A DNA stretch of 64,000 bases. It comes from a virus. Where the stretch lies: the IMG/VR virus record IMGVR_UViG_3300019850_000189, positions 62,001-126,000 of that record, one strand, 5' to 3'. The position numbers and the translations under genes were made by a program. Of this stretch, positions 24,120 to 31,524 are shown piece after piece (positions within the stretch are counted from its first letter, which is position 1; each line of letters begins with the position of its first letter). The notes below the pieces were generated by a model. That model did no database searches. It was given only the letters and a program-made list of their open reading frames with translations, and was not told where the DNA came from.

Positions 24120-25088
24120 AAAGGCAGGAATTATTATACGAAAAGGTGTCCGATATGTGGCAAAGAAATCCACAACAAATATAGAACATTTTGTTCTAAT
24201 AGTTGTTCATCCAAAGCAAAGTGGCGAGATGCTCAATACAGAAGCAAGATGCTTAGTGCTCTCTCAAAGCAATCTGTAAGAGTACAGAAAACATGTCCTT
24301 TATGTGGCTCTGTCTTTTATGTTGAACGCAAAGTGCTTAATGGTATGCCACATCAAAAATCTAAAGAACGTAAGTTTTGTTCTATAAAATGTGCTCGTGC
24401 TTATTCTACAATCGGCGATCGTGGAAAACACAAGATAGCGGCTTGTATTGTTTGTGGTAAGCCTATAATTGTAGGTAAAAGAACGGACGTTTCTAGGGTT
24501 AAGTGCGATAATTGTAAGTCAACACGAACGCACAACAAAAAGTCTTATACCTGTAAAGTTTGCGGTAAAAGCATAGGCAAGACAAAAACCGGACTTTGCG
24601 CGTCTTGTCTGCATAAATCTAAAGAATATAAAAAAAAGTTGTCGGATTCACAAAAACGTCTCGTTAAAAACGGCACTCATATCGGGTGGCAAGTAAGATC
24701 AAAGCTTAGCTATCCAGAAAGGTTTTTTATCAATGTATTGAAAATAAATAGCTTGAACGAACAGTTTATAGTCAATCATCCGGTCAAAAAAAACTCTTTA
24801 GGAGTGCAGAGCTCAAGTTGTTATTTTTTGGATTTCTTTTTTCCTGATAAGATGATTGATTTAGAAATTGACGGTAAACAGCACAAATACAAGGACAGAA
24901 AGCAAAGCGATAAAGTGAGAGATAATCTATTACGTAAATCCGGCTACAATGTTTTTAGAATTGAATGGAAATCTATTAATAATGATACCGGCAAACAGTA
25001 TATTCGAGAAAGAATTTCTGAATTTTTGAAATTCTTTCATTCGACTGGGAGTAGCGCAGTTAGGAGCGCGCAGCGCCTGGGACGCTGA
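24120..25088 (+). CDS. Zinc-ribbon VSR/PD-(D/E)xK-like endonuclease, start codon lost
   Basis: The frame opens after a TAG at 24117. Codons from 24147 encode a clear zinc knuckle (CPICGK...CSNSC) but no ATG, GTG or TTG precedes it; the first ATG is 24249. Two more CxxC knuckles follow, then a nuclease core (YFLDFFFPDKMIDLEIDGKQ, HKYKDRKQSD, NVFRIEW) like free-standing homing nucleases. The 3' end runs 44 bases into the Pro tRNA. Probably a selfish gene inserted beside tRNAs, possibly 5'-truncated. Confidence 0.65.
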   Translation, partial: KGRNYYTKRCPICGKEIHNKYRTFCSNSCSSKAKWRDAQYRSKMLSALSKQSVRVQKTCPLCGSVFYVERKVLNGMPHQKSKERKFCSIKCARAYSTIGDRGKHKIAACIVCGKPIIVGKRTDVSRVKCDNCKSTRTHNKKSYTCKVCGKSIGKTKTGLCASCLHKSKEYKKKLSDSQKRLVKNGTHIGWQVRSKLSYPERFFINVLKINSLNEQFIVNHPVKKNSLGVQSSSCYFLDFFFPDKMIDLEIDGKQHKYKDRKQSDKVRDNLLRKSGYNVFRIEWKSINNDTGKQYIRERISEFLKFFHSTGSSAVRSAQRLGR

Positions 25089-25117
25089 GGTCGTGGGGGC
25101 AGAGCCCACCTCCCAGA
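25045..25117 (+). tRNA. tRNA-Pro (TGG), C33, atypical T-loop
   Basis: Acceptor CTGGGAG/CTCCCAG and stem CAGCG/CGCTG are perfect. Loop CCTGGGA has C33. T-stem GTGGG/CCCAC encloses GGCAGAG rather than a TTC-type loop. The only Pro tRNA candidate in the window. Confidence 0.7.
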
Positions 25118-25164
25118 CATTCGATCTTTGACATAGAAAAGACTTAAAATATTTGATCCTGGAA

Positions 25165-25173
25165 GCATATATA
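25165..25173 (+). promoter_or_regulatory. GCATATATA motif ahead of the large RNA
   Basis: GGAAGCATATATAATAATAG; a TTGACA also lies upstream at about 25127. Transcription would begin near 25180. Confidence 0.5.
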
Positions 25174-25179
25174 ATAATA

Positions 25180-26010
25180 GTATCACATAAGTTCTTTGAG
25201 ATTATTATTAACGTGGCTTGACACGGATAGCATGTCGCAAGGCATGTAAAGGCGGCTTGGCAACCGCCACCGATCGCAAGATCGGCCAATTCAAACAAGC
25301 TGACATCCCTATGGCTTCGCATGCCTGCGGAGCTTGCACCGACATTGGACGAAGACAGCATAGACTGAGGGTAACACTGTAAGCTTATGTTTCTCGTGGA
25401 AAGGATTATTCGTAACCATAACCAATTAGATGTTAGGATGAACAGTAGTTATATTGTCTGAGCTTTTGCCAGCAAGGGCTTTATAGCAGTTTGATAGGTT
25501 GGTGGACATCCAGTACACCGGTCTTGAAAGACGGTTTAGTATCCGGCAGGAGAAAGACAGACAGCGTCCGGCATTTTGTAGGTCAAAAGCCTATGAAACT
25601 GGTGGATCAGCGCGTTGTCGCTATGGGGAGACCCATTTTTCAATGATAGCTCAAAGGTAGAGCACATGTCTTAGAAACACATTATGCTGTTGGTTCAACT
25701 CCAACTCATTGGCTTTATCCGCAAAGACTGGTCCGGTATTGAGTGAAAGCAGCTTAATTCCATGCCCTTCGGGAACATGGACTTTCCGAGGCTCGCAAGG
25801 CTAAAGAAAGTTAGTTGTAAGAAGCACGGCGAGGTTAGCGCCTCCTTATAGCTCGCAAGGCTGACGGTATTCTGAGAACTGAGTAGCTCAATGCGTCACT
25901 GGAAATGCCGCCAGTATAAAAAGGCAGTTGTGTTGATTTACCGTTCCTGGAACGGTGGATAAGTTCTTAAGGCCCGGTTAGCGGCCGAGCTGTACGAGGG
26001 CAAAAGGATT
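25180..26010 (+). ncRNA. Large ornate structured RNA with embedded tRNA (GOLLD/ROOL-like candidate)
   Basis: About 830 bases with no credible coding frame, GC-richer than its surroundings. Hairpins include CCGATC-GCAA-GATCGG (25270-25285), ATGGG-GAGA-CCCAT (25623-25636), ACCGTTC-CTG-GAACGGT (about 25939) and GGCC-N8-GGCC (about 25971). The 12-mer GCTCGCAAGGCT occurs twice, at 25791 and 25853, each able to form a GCAA-capped stem. Position in a phage tRNA array, size and a tRNA-like insert at 25640 recall GOLLD RNAs; ROOL is an alternative. Family assignment is inference. Confidence 0.65.
25640..25713 (+). tRNA. tRNA-like domain inside the large RNA
   Basis: Acceptor TCAATGA/TCATTGG (7 bp), D-stem GCTC/GAGC, T-arm GTTGG-TTCAACT-CCAAC. 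The anticodon arm (ATGTC TTAGAAA CACAT) has a mismatch; the anticodon could be TAG or AGA. It may be a structural module rather than a decoding tRNA. Confidence 0.55.
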
Positions 26011-26059
26011 GACATATAGAGTTGTAGTCTCAGGCTTTATAAATTTTTTGGATAATTCA

Positions 26060-26173
26060 ATGCTTACAAAAGGTTTAAAGAAAGATGATTTTTTTGAACT
26101 TGCTAAAGTCTATGAAATAAGCTGGACAAAATATCAATTTGTTGAAGAACTTACCAAATTATGCCAGATTTGA
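26060..26173 (+). CDS. Small protein, 37 aa
   Basis: MLTKGLKKDDFFELAKVYE and 18 more residues, protein-like composition. A second frame opens at the overlapping ATG 26161 (TTATG) and is protein-like to about 26300, then runs into the Ala tRNA. Perhaps remnants of one gene split by a frameshift. RBS weak. Confidence 0.35.
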   Translation: MLTKGLKKDDFFELAKVYEISWTKYQFVEELTKLCQI

Positions 26174-26302
26174 TGGCATCCTGCATACAAGCAATTTTAA
26201 GTATTTACTTTGATGGCAATATGGTTATATTAAATGACATGATCACAAAGAGCTATGTTAAACTAGCAAATAAAACTGCTCAGGTCAAATATGGACTTAT
26301 AA

Positions 26303-26377
26303 GGGGCTGTAGCTCAATTTTGGGAGAGCGTCTGACCTGCAATCAGAAGGTAAGGGGTCCGAATCCCCTCAGCTCCA
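26303..26377 (+). tRNA. tRNA-Ala (TGC), C33 and C55
   Basis: Acceptor GGGGCTG/CAGCTCC, stem TCTGA/TCAGA, loop CCTGCAA (C33), T-arm AGGGG-TCCGAAT-CCCCT (C55). Note G3:T70, the Ala identity wobble pair. Confidence 0.9.
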
Positions 26378-26385
26378 CAAATGAC

Positions 26386-26414
26386 TTTACAAAATTGTTG
26401 TTATGTGTTATAAT
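26386..26414 (+). promoter_or_regulatory. Promoter TTTACA-N17-TATAAT
   Basis: Consensus spacing, -10 at 26409, for the gene at 26437. Confidence 0.7.
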
Positions 26415-26436
26415 ATGTGTACTCAAGGAGAACATC

Positions 26437-26661
26437 ATGGCCCAAAAACTGAAATGGTTTCATTATATCGTTGATGGCATGGATGCCAGAAAGGCGGTCA
26501 TGATTAAAAAAGCTTTGCTTGGCGCCGTTCCTCAGATTATAAATGTGTATGTTAGTTTACGCGAATCAAAAGTTTCAGTGTATTCCATTAAACCATTTGA
26601 GAAGCAGGTTAAAATGGCAGCAGAAGTGGCGAATGCCAGCTTTAGAACAAAACTCAAATGA
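26437..26661 (+). CDS. Hypothetical protein, 74 aa
   Basis: RBS AAGGAGAACATC. Small alpha/beta protein (KWFHYIVDGMDARKA...) whose length and style suggest a ferredoxin-like fold. Own promoter. Unknown. Confidence 0.65.
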   Translation: MAQKLKWFHYIVDGMDARKAVMIKKALLGAVPQIINVYVSLRESKVSVYSIKPFEKQVKMAAEVANASFRTKLK

Positions 26662-26662
26662 A

Positions 26663-26735
26663 TGGCCCGTAGTTCAACAGGAAGAGCGCCAGACTTTGAA
26701 TCTGGAGGCTAGTGGTCCAAATCCACTCGGGCCAG
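26663..26735 (+). tRNA. tRNA-Gln (TTG), C55
   Basis: Acceptor TGGCCCG/CGGGCCA, stem CCAGA/TCTGG, loop CTTTGAA, T-loop TCCAAAT (C55), discriminator G. Weak U1-A72 type first pair suits Gln. Confidence 0.92.
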
Positions 26736-26740
26736 AACAT

Positions 26741-26812
26741 GGTGGTATTGGTGTAGAGGTCGCACGCAGGTCTGTGGAACCTGAGGGCTCGGCTCAATTC
26801 CGGGATACCACC
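26741..26812 (+). tRNA. tRNA-His (GTG)
   Basis: G-1 is encoded and faces C73, the His identity pair. Stem CAGGT/ACCTG, loop CTGTGGA. T-loop CTCAATT has C at 54. Confidence 0.92.
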
Positions 26813-26862
26813 CACTTATTATACTAAAGGAAAATATAATGAACCAAAAAAATCTGCGCTGA

Positions 26863-26973
26863 GTGTCGGATTATTTGAGGGCAAAGGAACAATTACAAAA
26901 CGAACTAGTAGAAATAATTAGGGGTGCACCCAACGGTTGTAGGGGAAATCAAATTTGGAGAGGAGATAATTAG
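26863..26973 (+). CDS. Possible small protein, 36 aa (GTG start)
   Basis: GTG TCG frame with protein-like content (SDYLRAKEQLQNELVEIIRG) ends in TAG touching the next ATG. The same frame upstream has an ATG at 26839 separated by TGA, so it may be the tail of a decayed gene. Confidence 0.35.
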   Translation: MSDYLRAKEQLQNELVEIIRGAPNGCRGNQIWRGDN

Positions 26974-27183
26974 ATGAAAAAATATAGAGTTGTGGAATAT
27001 GAGTATTGTAAACATAAAATCTTTGAAGTGCAGAAGAAATCTATGTTTGGATTTTGGTATAATCCAGACAATGTAGATGGGAATCTTACTAGATATTATG
27101 ATACAATTGAAGAAGCAAAAGAAATTATAAGAAGAAAAATAGCACTAACAACTAAAAGAGTAGTATATGAATCTCCACTTTGA
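26974..27183 (+). CDS. Hypothetical protein, 69 aa
   Basis: RBS GGAGAGGAGATAATTAG. Begins MKKYRVVEYEYCKHKIFEVQ with FGFWYNP; reads like small beta-type phage proteins of the WKIVE/DUF-like kind. Likely real. Confidence 0.65.
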   Translation: MKKYRVVEYEYCKHKIFEVQKKSMFGFWYNPDNVDGNLTRYYDTIEEAKEIIRRKIALTTKRVVYESPL

Positions 27184-27227
27184 GGCATAAATAGATAGAA
27201 ACAGAACAAGTTATTTTGGAGATAGCA

Positions 27228-27389
27228 ATGACATTAAGAGAACAGTTTGAAAAAGAGTATCATAAACAACCAGTAGAACCTTATCCAGAAAGTGAAGATT
27301 CAGAGCAATGGTTAAAGATTGTTGCATGGGAAGAAAAATATTTAACATGGCTTAAAAATAAACTTCTTCAAAGTATAGATTGGAAATAA
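27228..27389 (+). CDS. Acidic hypothetical protein, 53 aa
   Basis: GGAGATAGCA precedes the ATG. Glu/Trp-rich, EQWLKIVAWEEKYLTWL, helical. Confidence 0.55.
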   Translation: MTLREQFEKEYHKQPVEPYPESEDSEQWLKIVAWEEKYLTWLKNKLLQSIDWK

Positions 27390-27411
27390 AGATGAGTTAG
27401 GGAATGGGAAT

Positions 27412-27474
27412 ATGAATAATGTAGATTGTTATTTTGATAAAAATGGTAGAGAGGTAATGAAAAATGGAAGGTAG
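27412..27474 (+). pseudogene. Fragment resembling the start of the gene at 28293
   Basis: 20 codons containing YFDKNGREV, which is also present in the protein at 28293. Truncated by TAG; a local partial duplication. RBS GGGAATGGGAAT is still present. Confidence 0.45.
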
Positions 27475-27658
27475 ACATAAAGGGAGTGACAATTCTCATA
27501 GTATAGGGCATAATACTGATACAGAGGAAATAGATAAAATTATAGAAGAAGGTAAATTTGAGGAGACATTAAAAGAAATTATCGTTAAAATGGCAAGTAT
27601 AGATTTTAAGGAAGAGCTAAATAAAATAAAGGGGCCCAATAAAAAATGGCAGATTTAA
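27464..27658 (+). CDS. Hypothetical protein, 64 aa
   Basis: Overlaps the fragment upstream by 11 bases and the next gene by 13. Acidic, His/Ser-rich start then helical. RBS GAGAGGTAATG. Confidence 0.55.
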   Translation: MEGRHKGSDNSHSIGHNTDTEEIDKIIEEGKFEETLKEIIVKMASIDFKEELNKIKGPNKKWQI

Positions 27659-27864
27659 TAAAGATTAAAAACAGGTTTTTAAACCTTGATAAAGTGAGAG
27701 AGATTCATTTTTTAGATAAAAGAATAATTTTGAGTTATGATAATATTGATCGGGAATGGGTTGTAGTTCCTGATAATGAAATTGGAGGTTATCACAAAAT
27801 CACTAAACAGGATTATAAGATGATATCGCAGGAATTACAAAAAATCTCTCACGTAATTATTTAG
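27646..27864 (+). CDS. Hypothetical protein, 72 aa
   Basis: RBS AAGGGGCC. Beta-rich (IKIKNRFLNLDKVREIHFLD), resembling small phage proteins that start with 'residue-binding' beta hairpins; no function. Confidence 0.6.
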   Translation: MADLIKIKNRFLNLDKVREIHFLDKRIILSYDNIDREWVVVPDNEIGGYHKITKQDYKMISQELQKISHVII

Positions 27865-27879
27865 TAGAAGAAGAATGTT

Positions 27880-28077
27880 ATGACAGATGAGGAAATAAAA
27901 ACAATTAAGACAATTAATCAAATGACTCAGAGGGAAATGGCCTCCTTATGGAGATTTGCACCATCAGGACATCCATATTTTGACAAAACTAAGCCATATT
28001 GGAAGGTATTCAAAAATAGGTTTTTTGATGAACTTGGAGGTTTTACTCCTGAAATATCAAAATCTATTGGGTGGTAA
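27880..28077 (+). CDS. Conserved phage-type protein, 65 aa
   Basis: MTQREMASLWRFAPSGHPYF motif, FDELGGFTPEISKSIGW end. This pattern is familiar from many prophage and phage hypothetical proteins. Role unknown. Confidence 0.75.
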   Translation: MTDEEIKTIKTINQMTQREMASLWRFAPSGHPYFDKTKPYWKVFKNRFFDELGGFTPEISKSIGW

Positions 28078-28144
28078 AATATTAACATAAATTATATCCG
28101 TTGAGGAAGAGAGAACAAGAACGAAAATATATTTTAATAGTTAT

Positions 28145-28219
28145 TGGCCTGTGGTGCAAATTGGTAGCACGACTGACTCTGGATCAGTAGATTTGAGGGT
28201 TCGAATCCTTCCAGGCCAG
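28145..28219 (+). tRNA. tRNA-Gln (CTG)
   Basis: Acceptor TGGCCTG/CAGGCCA, stem ACTGA/TCAGT, loop CTCTGGA, T-arm GAGGG-TTCGAAT-CCTTC, discriminator G. Confidence 0.92.
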
Positions 28220-28292
28220 AATGAGCTTTAATTGTAAATATTGGTGGAAAATTAAAATACCCAGTAATTTTTAGAATAACAGGGAGATTTTA

Positions 28293-28526
28293 ATGCAAAA
28301 AAATAAAGAGGCAAAAAGCTTGAATAATATTAGTTGCCGTTATTTTGATAAAAATGGTAGAGAGGTTAAAGAAGGTGATACAATCCAGTTTACTCTATAT
28401 GAGGGAATACCTAACAAGAAGGAAGTGGTAAGGAAAGATAAAAAAATGAAAAAGTTTGGAATCGTGGGATTGTATCCGCCAATGATGAAATATTTGGAGT
28501 TTGTCATTGTTGATAATGGTAAGTAA
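28293..28526 (+). CDS. Hypothetical protein, 77 aa (YopX-like style)
   Basis: RBS AGGGAG. CRYFDKNGREVKEGDTIQF resembles the opening of small phage proteins that describe a beta-barrel (YopX or SH3-like). A fragment copy is at 27412. Confidence 0.6.
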   Translation: MQKNKEAKSLNNISCRYFDKNGREVKEGDTIQFTLYEGIPNKKEVVRKDKKMKKFGIVGLYPPMMKYLEFVIVDNGK

Positions 28527-28553
28527 CGAACGAGTATGAGGAGATTTTATATA

Positions 28554-28646
28554 ATGTATGTATTCGGATTATTTGAGGCGTTTTTTGTAGGGATGGCAAT
28601 AGGAATGATAATTGATTATGTGAGTAGAGAAAGAAAAGTAGAATAA
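28554..28646 (+). CDS. Small membrane peptide, 30 aa
   Basis: GAGGAG upstream. One hydrophobic stretch (FGLFEAFFVGMAIGMII) with charged tail RERKVE. Bases 28647-28770 beyond it hold only a 6-codon RBS-led frame at 28710 that stops at once. Confidence 0.45.
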   Translation: MYVFGLFEAFFVGMAIGMIIDYVSRERKVE

Positions 28647-28770
28647 ATTATTTCATTAAAATATAAAATAAAGGTGGGTTAAAAAAGCTCGAAGAGGAGG
28701 AAACTAAAATGAATCAAAAACAACTGTAACAGAAATGATGACAGGAAAATGACAGTGAGCCGTAATATAT

Positions 28771-28858
28771 GGAGGCGTGTGATAATGGTAGTCGGGCCGC
28801 CTTGAAAGCGGTTGATCGGTGCTGAGCCGGTTTGGGGGTTCAAGTCCCTCCGCCTCCG
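28771..28858 (+). tRNA. tRNA-Ser (TGA)
   Basis: Acceptor GGAGGCG/CGCCTCC, loop CTTGAAA, long variable arm (class II), discriminator G. First of four tandem Ser tRNAs. Confidence 0.93.
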
Positions 28859-28915
28859 AAAAAAATTATTAATAAAAATCATCCATATTTAGTGGAAACA
28901 TTTTAGAGAGTTTAC

Positions 28916-29006
28916 GGAGGCGTACTCAAGTTGGTGAAGAGGCTGGTTTGCTAAACCAGAAGATCGGTTAATAGCCGGTGCGAGAGTTCGAGTCTCTCCG
29001 CCTCCG
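28916..29006 (+). tRNA. tRNA-Ser (GCT)
   Basis: Same acceptor stem as the previous gene, stem CTGGT/ACCAG, loop TTGCTAA, long variable arm. Reads AGC/AGU. Confidence 0.93.
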
Positions 29007-29096
29007 CATAAATATAGTTGATGATTTTTTAAAAAATCTTGGATATTATAACATAGCCGGTGTAGACGAAGTGAATTTATATTTTTGAAATTCCTT

Positions 29097-29179
29097 GGAG
29101 GCGTGTGATAATGGTATTCAGCCAGTTTCGAAAACTGGTGGCCGCTCGCGACTTGCAGGTTCGAATCCTGCCGCCTCCG
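29097..29179 (+). tRNA. tRNA-Ser (CGA)
   Basis: Acceptor as in the TGA copy, including the following GTGTGATAATGGTA; stem CCAGT/ACTGG, loop TTCGAAA. Clearly a duplicate that changed anticodon. Confidence 0.93.
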
Positions 29180-29190
29180 AATATATACAT

Positions 29191-29276
29191 GGAGCTGTGT
29201 GATAATTGGTAGTCAGCTTGACTGGAATTCAAGTGCCCGCGTAAGTGGGTTGCAGGTTCGATTCCTGCCGGCTCCG
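29191..29276 (+). tRNA. tRNA-Ser (GGA)
   Basis: Acceptor GGAGCTG/CGGCTCC, stem CTTGA/TCAAG, loop CTGGAAT, variable arm CCCGC-GTAA-GTGGG. Completes decoding of all six Ser codons. Confidence 0.93.
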
Positions 29277-29376
29277 AGCATATATACTAAGTGAAAGTCA
29301 TTGAACAAAACGCTTCATGAAGCATATTTATATTTAGATTGTATATATATAATAATAAAATACCTAGGAGAAGAAA

Positions 29377-29844
29377 ATGAAAAGAATATTTTTAATATTG
29401 CCAATTTTATTAATGATAGCAGGATTTGCATCAGCAGCAGATGTTCATAGTTATACTGCTATAAAAGTTGGCTATGGAAATGAAACTGGAGGAGCAGGAA
29501 TAGGAATAGAAAATAAATATCACTTTTTTGGTTTTACGGGTGGTATTGGTTATTTTAACGATAAAATATGTTGGAATTTTGGGTTTAAGGGTTATCTTGA
29601 TTTAGGCGAAGTAGCCACAGTATATGGTGGATTAAACTTTGGAATTTTAGGTTATGAGTGGTCTTCATTGGATAATGTATATAAGTATATTTATGGTCCA
29701 TATTTTATGATTGGGGCAGCTTTTGTTGGAAAAAATGGTTTTTATGCAGATATTGGCGGCGGCTATGGCGGATCAAAGACAGAATATTTTGGCAAACTAG
29801 AATTTCCTACAGTGCAACTTTCAGTAGGATATGCATTTAATTAA
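29377..29844 (+). CDS. Outer-membrane beta-barrel-like secreted protein
   Basis: 155 aa, RBS TAGGAG. Signal peptide ends FASA-AD. The mature part alternates Gly/aromatic strands (GFTGGIGYF, YGGLNFGILGYEW) and ends LSVGYAFN, with a near-terminal aromatic residue typical of outer-membrane barrels. Could modify the host surface during infection. Confidence 0.7.
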   Translation: MKRIFLILPILLMIAGFASAADVHSYTAIKVGYGNETGGAGIGIENKYHFFGFTGGIGYFNDKICWNFGFKGYLDLGEVATVYGGLNFGILGYEWSSLDNVYKYIYGPYFMIGAAFVGKNGFYADIGGGYGGSKTEYFGKLEFPTVQLSVGYAFN

Positions 29845-29890
29845 AATATAATGGGGAGATTATAATCTCCCCTGCTCAAAAGAGTAAAAT

Positions 29891-30256
29891 ATGAAAAAAC
29901 TTTTTTTATTAACAATAATTATAGGAGTACTAATAATTCTTAGCAATTGCTCAGTAACTAATGATGTACATACGCCTACTCTTGTTACGCCTACTACTAG
30001 TAGCGCTAGAGTAATGGTTGTAAATGAGTATGATGGAATTGAAGATTATACTGCTATATACAAAAATGATTCGTATTATGTTCCTTCTGGTTGGGATTCA
30101 TTTGTTTATATTTATATCGAATGGAGTGGCAGTGATAGTAATCATGTAACAATAGATATTTGGGATGGTACAAGGTTTGTTTATGAACAAAACTTTGATT
30201 TAAACGATGGTGATGAAGCTATGATATGGATAGTAGATGGTAGTTATCATCCATAA
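29891..30256 (+). CDS. Lipoprotein, 121 aa
   Basis: Signal peptide with lipobox LSNC near residue 20, a Thr/Pro/Ser-rich linker, then a beta-sandwich-like domain. Forms a pair with the barrel protein upstream. Confidence 0.65.
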   Translation: MKKLFLLTIIIGVLIILSNCSVTNDVHTPTLVTPTTSSARVMVVNEYDGIEDYTAIYKNDSYYVPSGWDSFVYIYIEWSGSDSNHVTIDIWDGTRFVYEQNFDLNDGDEAMIWIVDGSYHP

Positions 30257-30367
30257 TCAAAAGAAACTATTAATGAAGATCTTATAAAAAGCGGCAACTG
30301 AGATTGTTAAATCTCTTTATAGAGGTCAAATAAAAGAAAAAGGATTTGTGAAAATTAAGGAGCTTAG

Positions 30368-30529
30368 ATGCATATTGTAATAAATGTTTTAATGATTTTC
30401 GGATTGCTTGGTGTATTATGCCTTGAGTCAATTTATGTAGATGTCATGTGGGACAAAATTGACAGGTGGTCAGAAGACCGTAAAAGAGTGGGCAGGAACT
30501 TGATTGCCAGGAAGTTCAAACGGCATTAG
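30368..30529 (+). CDS. Small membrane protein, 53 aa
   Basis: RBS AAGGAG. One hydrophobic N-terminal helix (INVLMIFGLLGVLCL), then a basic cytoplasmic tail (RKRVGRNLIARKFKRH). Confidence 0.55.
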   Translation: MHIVINVLMIFGLLGVLCLESIYVDVMWDKIDRWSEDRKRVGRNLIARKFKRH

Positions 30530-30541
30530 ATTCTGTGTTTA

Positions 30542-30613
30542 GCGCGCGTAGTTCAATGGTAGAACAGCGTCCTTATAAGGCGTAATTTCCCCGTCCAAAT
30601 CGGGGCGTGCGCA
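30542..30613 (+). tRNA. tRNA-Ile (TAT), C55
   Basis: Acceptor GCGCGCG/CGTGCGC, loop CTTATAA, T-arm CCCCG-TCCAAAT-CGGGG with C55. Reads AUA without lysidine, a type many bacteria lack. Confidence 0.88.
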
Positions 30614-30630
30614 AGATGAGTGATATAGTT

Positions 30631-30860
30631 TGACGGTTCCGGTTCTACGCTGTATATGATAACATATATAGAGGAAACACCGAACATCTCTGCTCTAATG
30701 CAGGAGGCGAAAGCTGTTTGGACTGCAGAGGATGCGACCACAAATAACTCTAGGTGGTGAGCAGGCCAATGATGAGATGGTAGTGGGCAGCTGAAAAGCC
30801 AGTTGAAAAAACTGAGATAGATGTAGAACAAAAACAGAATTCGGGTTATAGGAACCGTCA
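30631..30860 (+). ncRNA. rnpB: RNase P RNA (reduced)
   Basis: Ends pair as a 10-bp P1 (TGACGGTTCC with GGAACCGTCA). Conserved 5' core GAGGAAACACCGAAC pairs through CCGAA with TTCGG of the conserved 3' core ACAGAATTCGGGTTA to form P4. AGATAGATG before the 3' core also matches the bacterial consensus. About 230 nt, well below the usual 350-400, so peripheral helices are missing. It would cut 5' leaders from the dense tRNA array with host or phage RnpA. Confidence 0.9.
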
Positions 30861-30885
30861 ACTTAATATAGCATAAGGAGTGAAA

Positions 30886-31122
30886 ATGTCTTTAGAAGAT
30901 GAAATTGTCGAGCATCTTAAACAGGACTTCACGGGTCATGAATTTAGTATTACAACCCAAGGCGATGTGAGAAATATACTTATGGATGGTGTGTCTTGTT
31001 TGACCTATGATGATATACAGATTGACTCCCTTAAAAAATCTTATTCTGCAGCAGCTGAAATGGCATTTGATGAGTTTTATGGCCTGATAGAGCAATCAGT
31101 TAAAATGGTTCTGAATAAATGA
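30886..31122 (+). CDS. Hypothetical protein, 78 aa
   Basis: AAGGAG five bases before the ATG at 30886. Acidic; contains DEIVEHLKQDFTGHEFSI and an SVKMVLNK end. Sits immediately downstream of RNase P RNA; no RnpA features. Confidence 0.65.
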   Translation: MSLEDEIVEHLKQDFTGHEFSITTQGDVRNILMDGVSCLTYDDIQIDSLKKSYSAAAEMAFDEFYGLIEQSVKMVLNK

Positions 31123-31218
31123 TTTTAAATATATCAGGATATTTTCTTGGATATATTTAAATTTATAATAGTAGTTTTTCTTATTTATTTGTTTATAAAA
31201 TATATGTAGAAGGAAATA

Positions 31219-31317
31219 ATGATTTTTAATTCCGAAACAGCGGCGTGGATTCTTGTCGGGTTTGGTGTAGCTACATTTGTGTTTGCGGCTTTATGGCAGA
31301 GGATTAAGCACCTGTAG
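31219..31317 (+). CDS. Small membrane peptide, 32 aa
   Basis: RBS AAGGAAATA. Hydrophobic middle (AAWILVGFGVATFVFAALW). Its last three codons and TAG lie in the following tRNA. A TTG-started hydrophobic frame just upstream is less convincing. Confidence 0.45.
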   Translation: MIFNSETAAWILVGFGVATFVFAALWQRIKHL

Positions 31318-31378
31318 TTCAATGGTAGAACCGGCGAACGATAATCGTCAAACGAAAGTTCAACTCTTTCCGGGTGCA
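31308..31378 (+). tRNA. tRNA-Ile (GAT), C33
   Basis: Acceptor GCACCTG/CGGGTGC, stem GGCGA/TCGTC, loop ACGATAA with C33, T-arm GAAAG-TTCAACT-CTTTC. Confidence 0.87.
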
Positions 31379-31380
31379 CA

Positions 31381-31524
31381 ATGAAACCTAAAACTCAGGC
31401 CGCGAAGATGCTTTTGCGTTTTGGCAAGAAGTGTTGGAATTGCGGTAATCTTGATCTTGGACGGAAAAATTCATTTTGTTGCTGCCGTATAATCCAAGCT
31501 TCTATACTCGGTCCTATGAAATAG
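31381..31524 (+). CDS. Cys-rich miniprotein, 47 aa
   Basis: ATG two bases after the tRNA. TQAAKMLLRFGKKCWNCGN...FCCCR: an A-K-x-LL helix then a zinc-type Cys cluster, like 20347 and 31860. Confidence 0.5.
   Translation: MKPKTQAAKMLLRFGKKCWNCGNLDLGRKNSFCCCRIIQASILGPMK

Noticed and set aside
25640-25713. Functional tRNA-Ser(AGA) or Leu(TAG)
   Set aside because: The anticodon stem cannot form five pairs in either register and a Ser long arm is missing.
26161-26436. N-terminal extension of the 26437 gene
   Set aside because: It passes through the Ala tRNA and the promoter; a strong RBS sits before 26437.
30886-31122. RNase P protein (RnpA) next to rnpB
   Set aside because: The protein is acidic and lacks the RNR motif.
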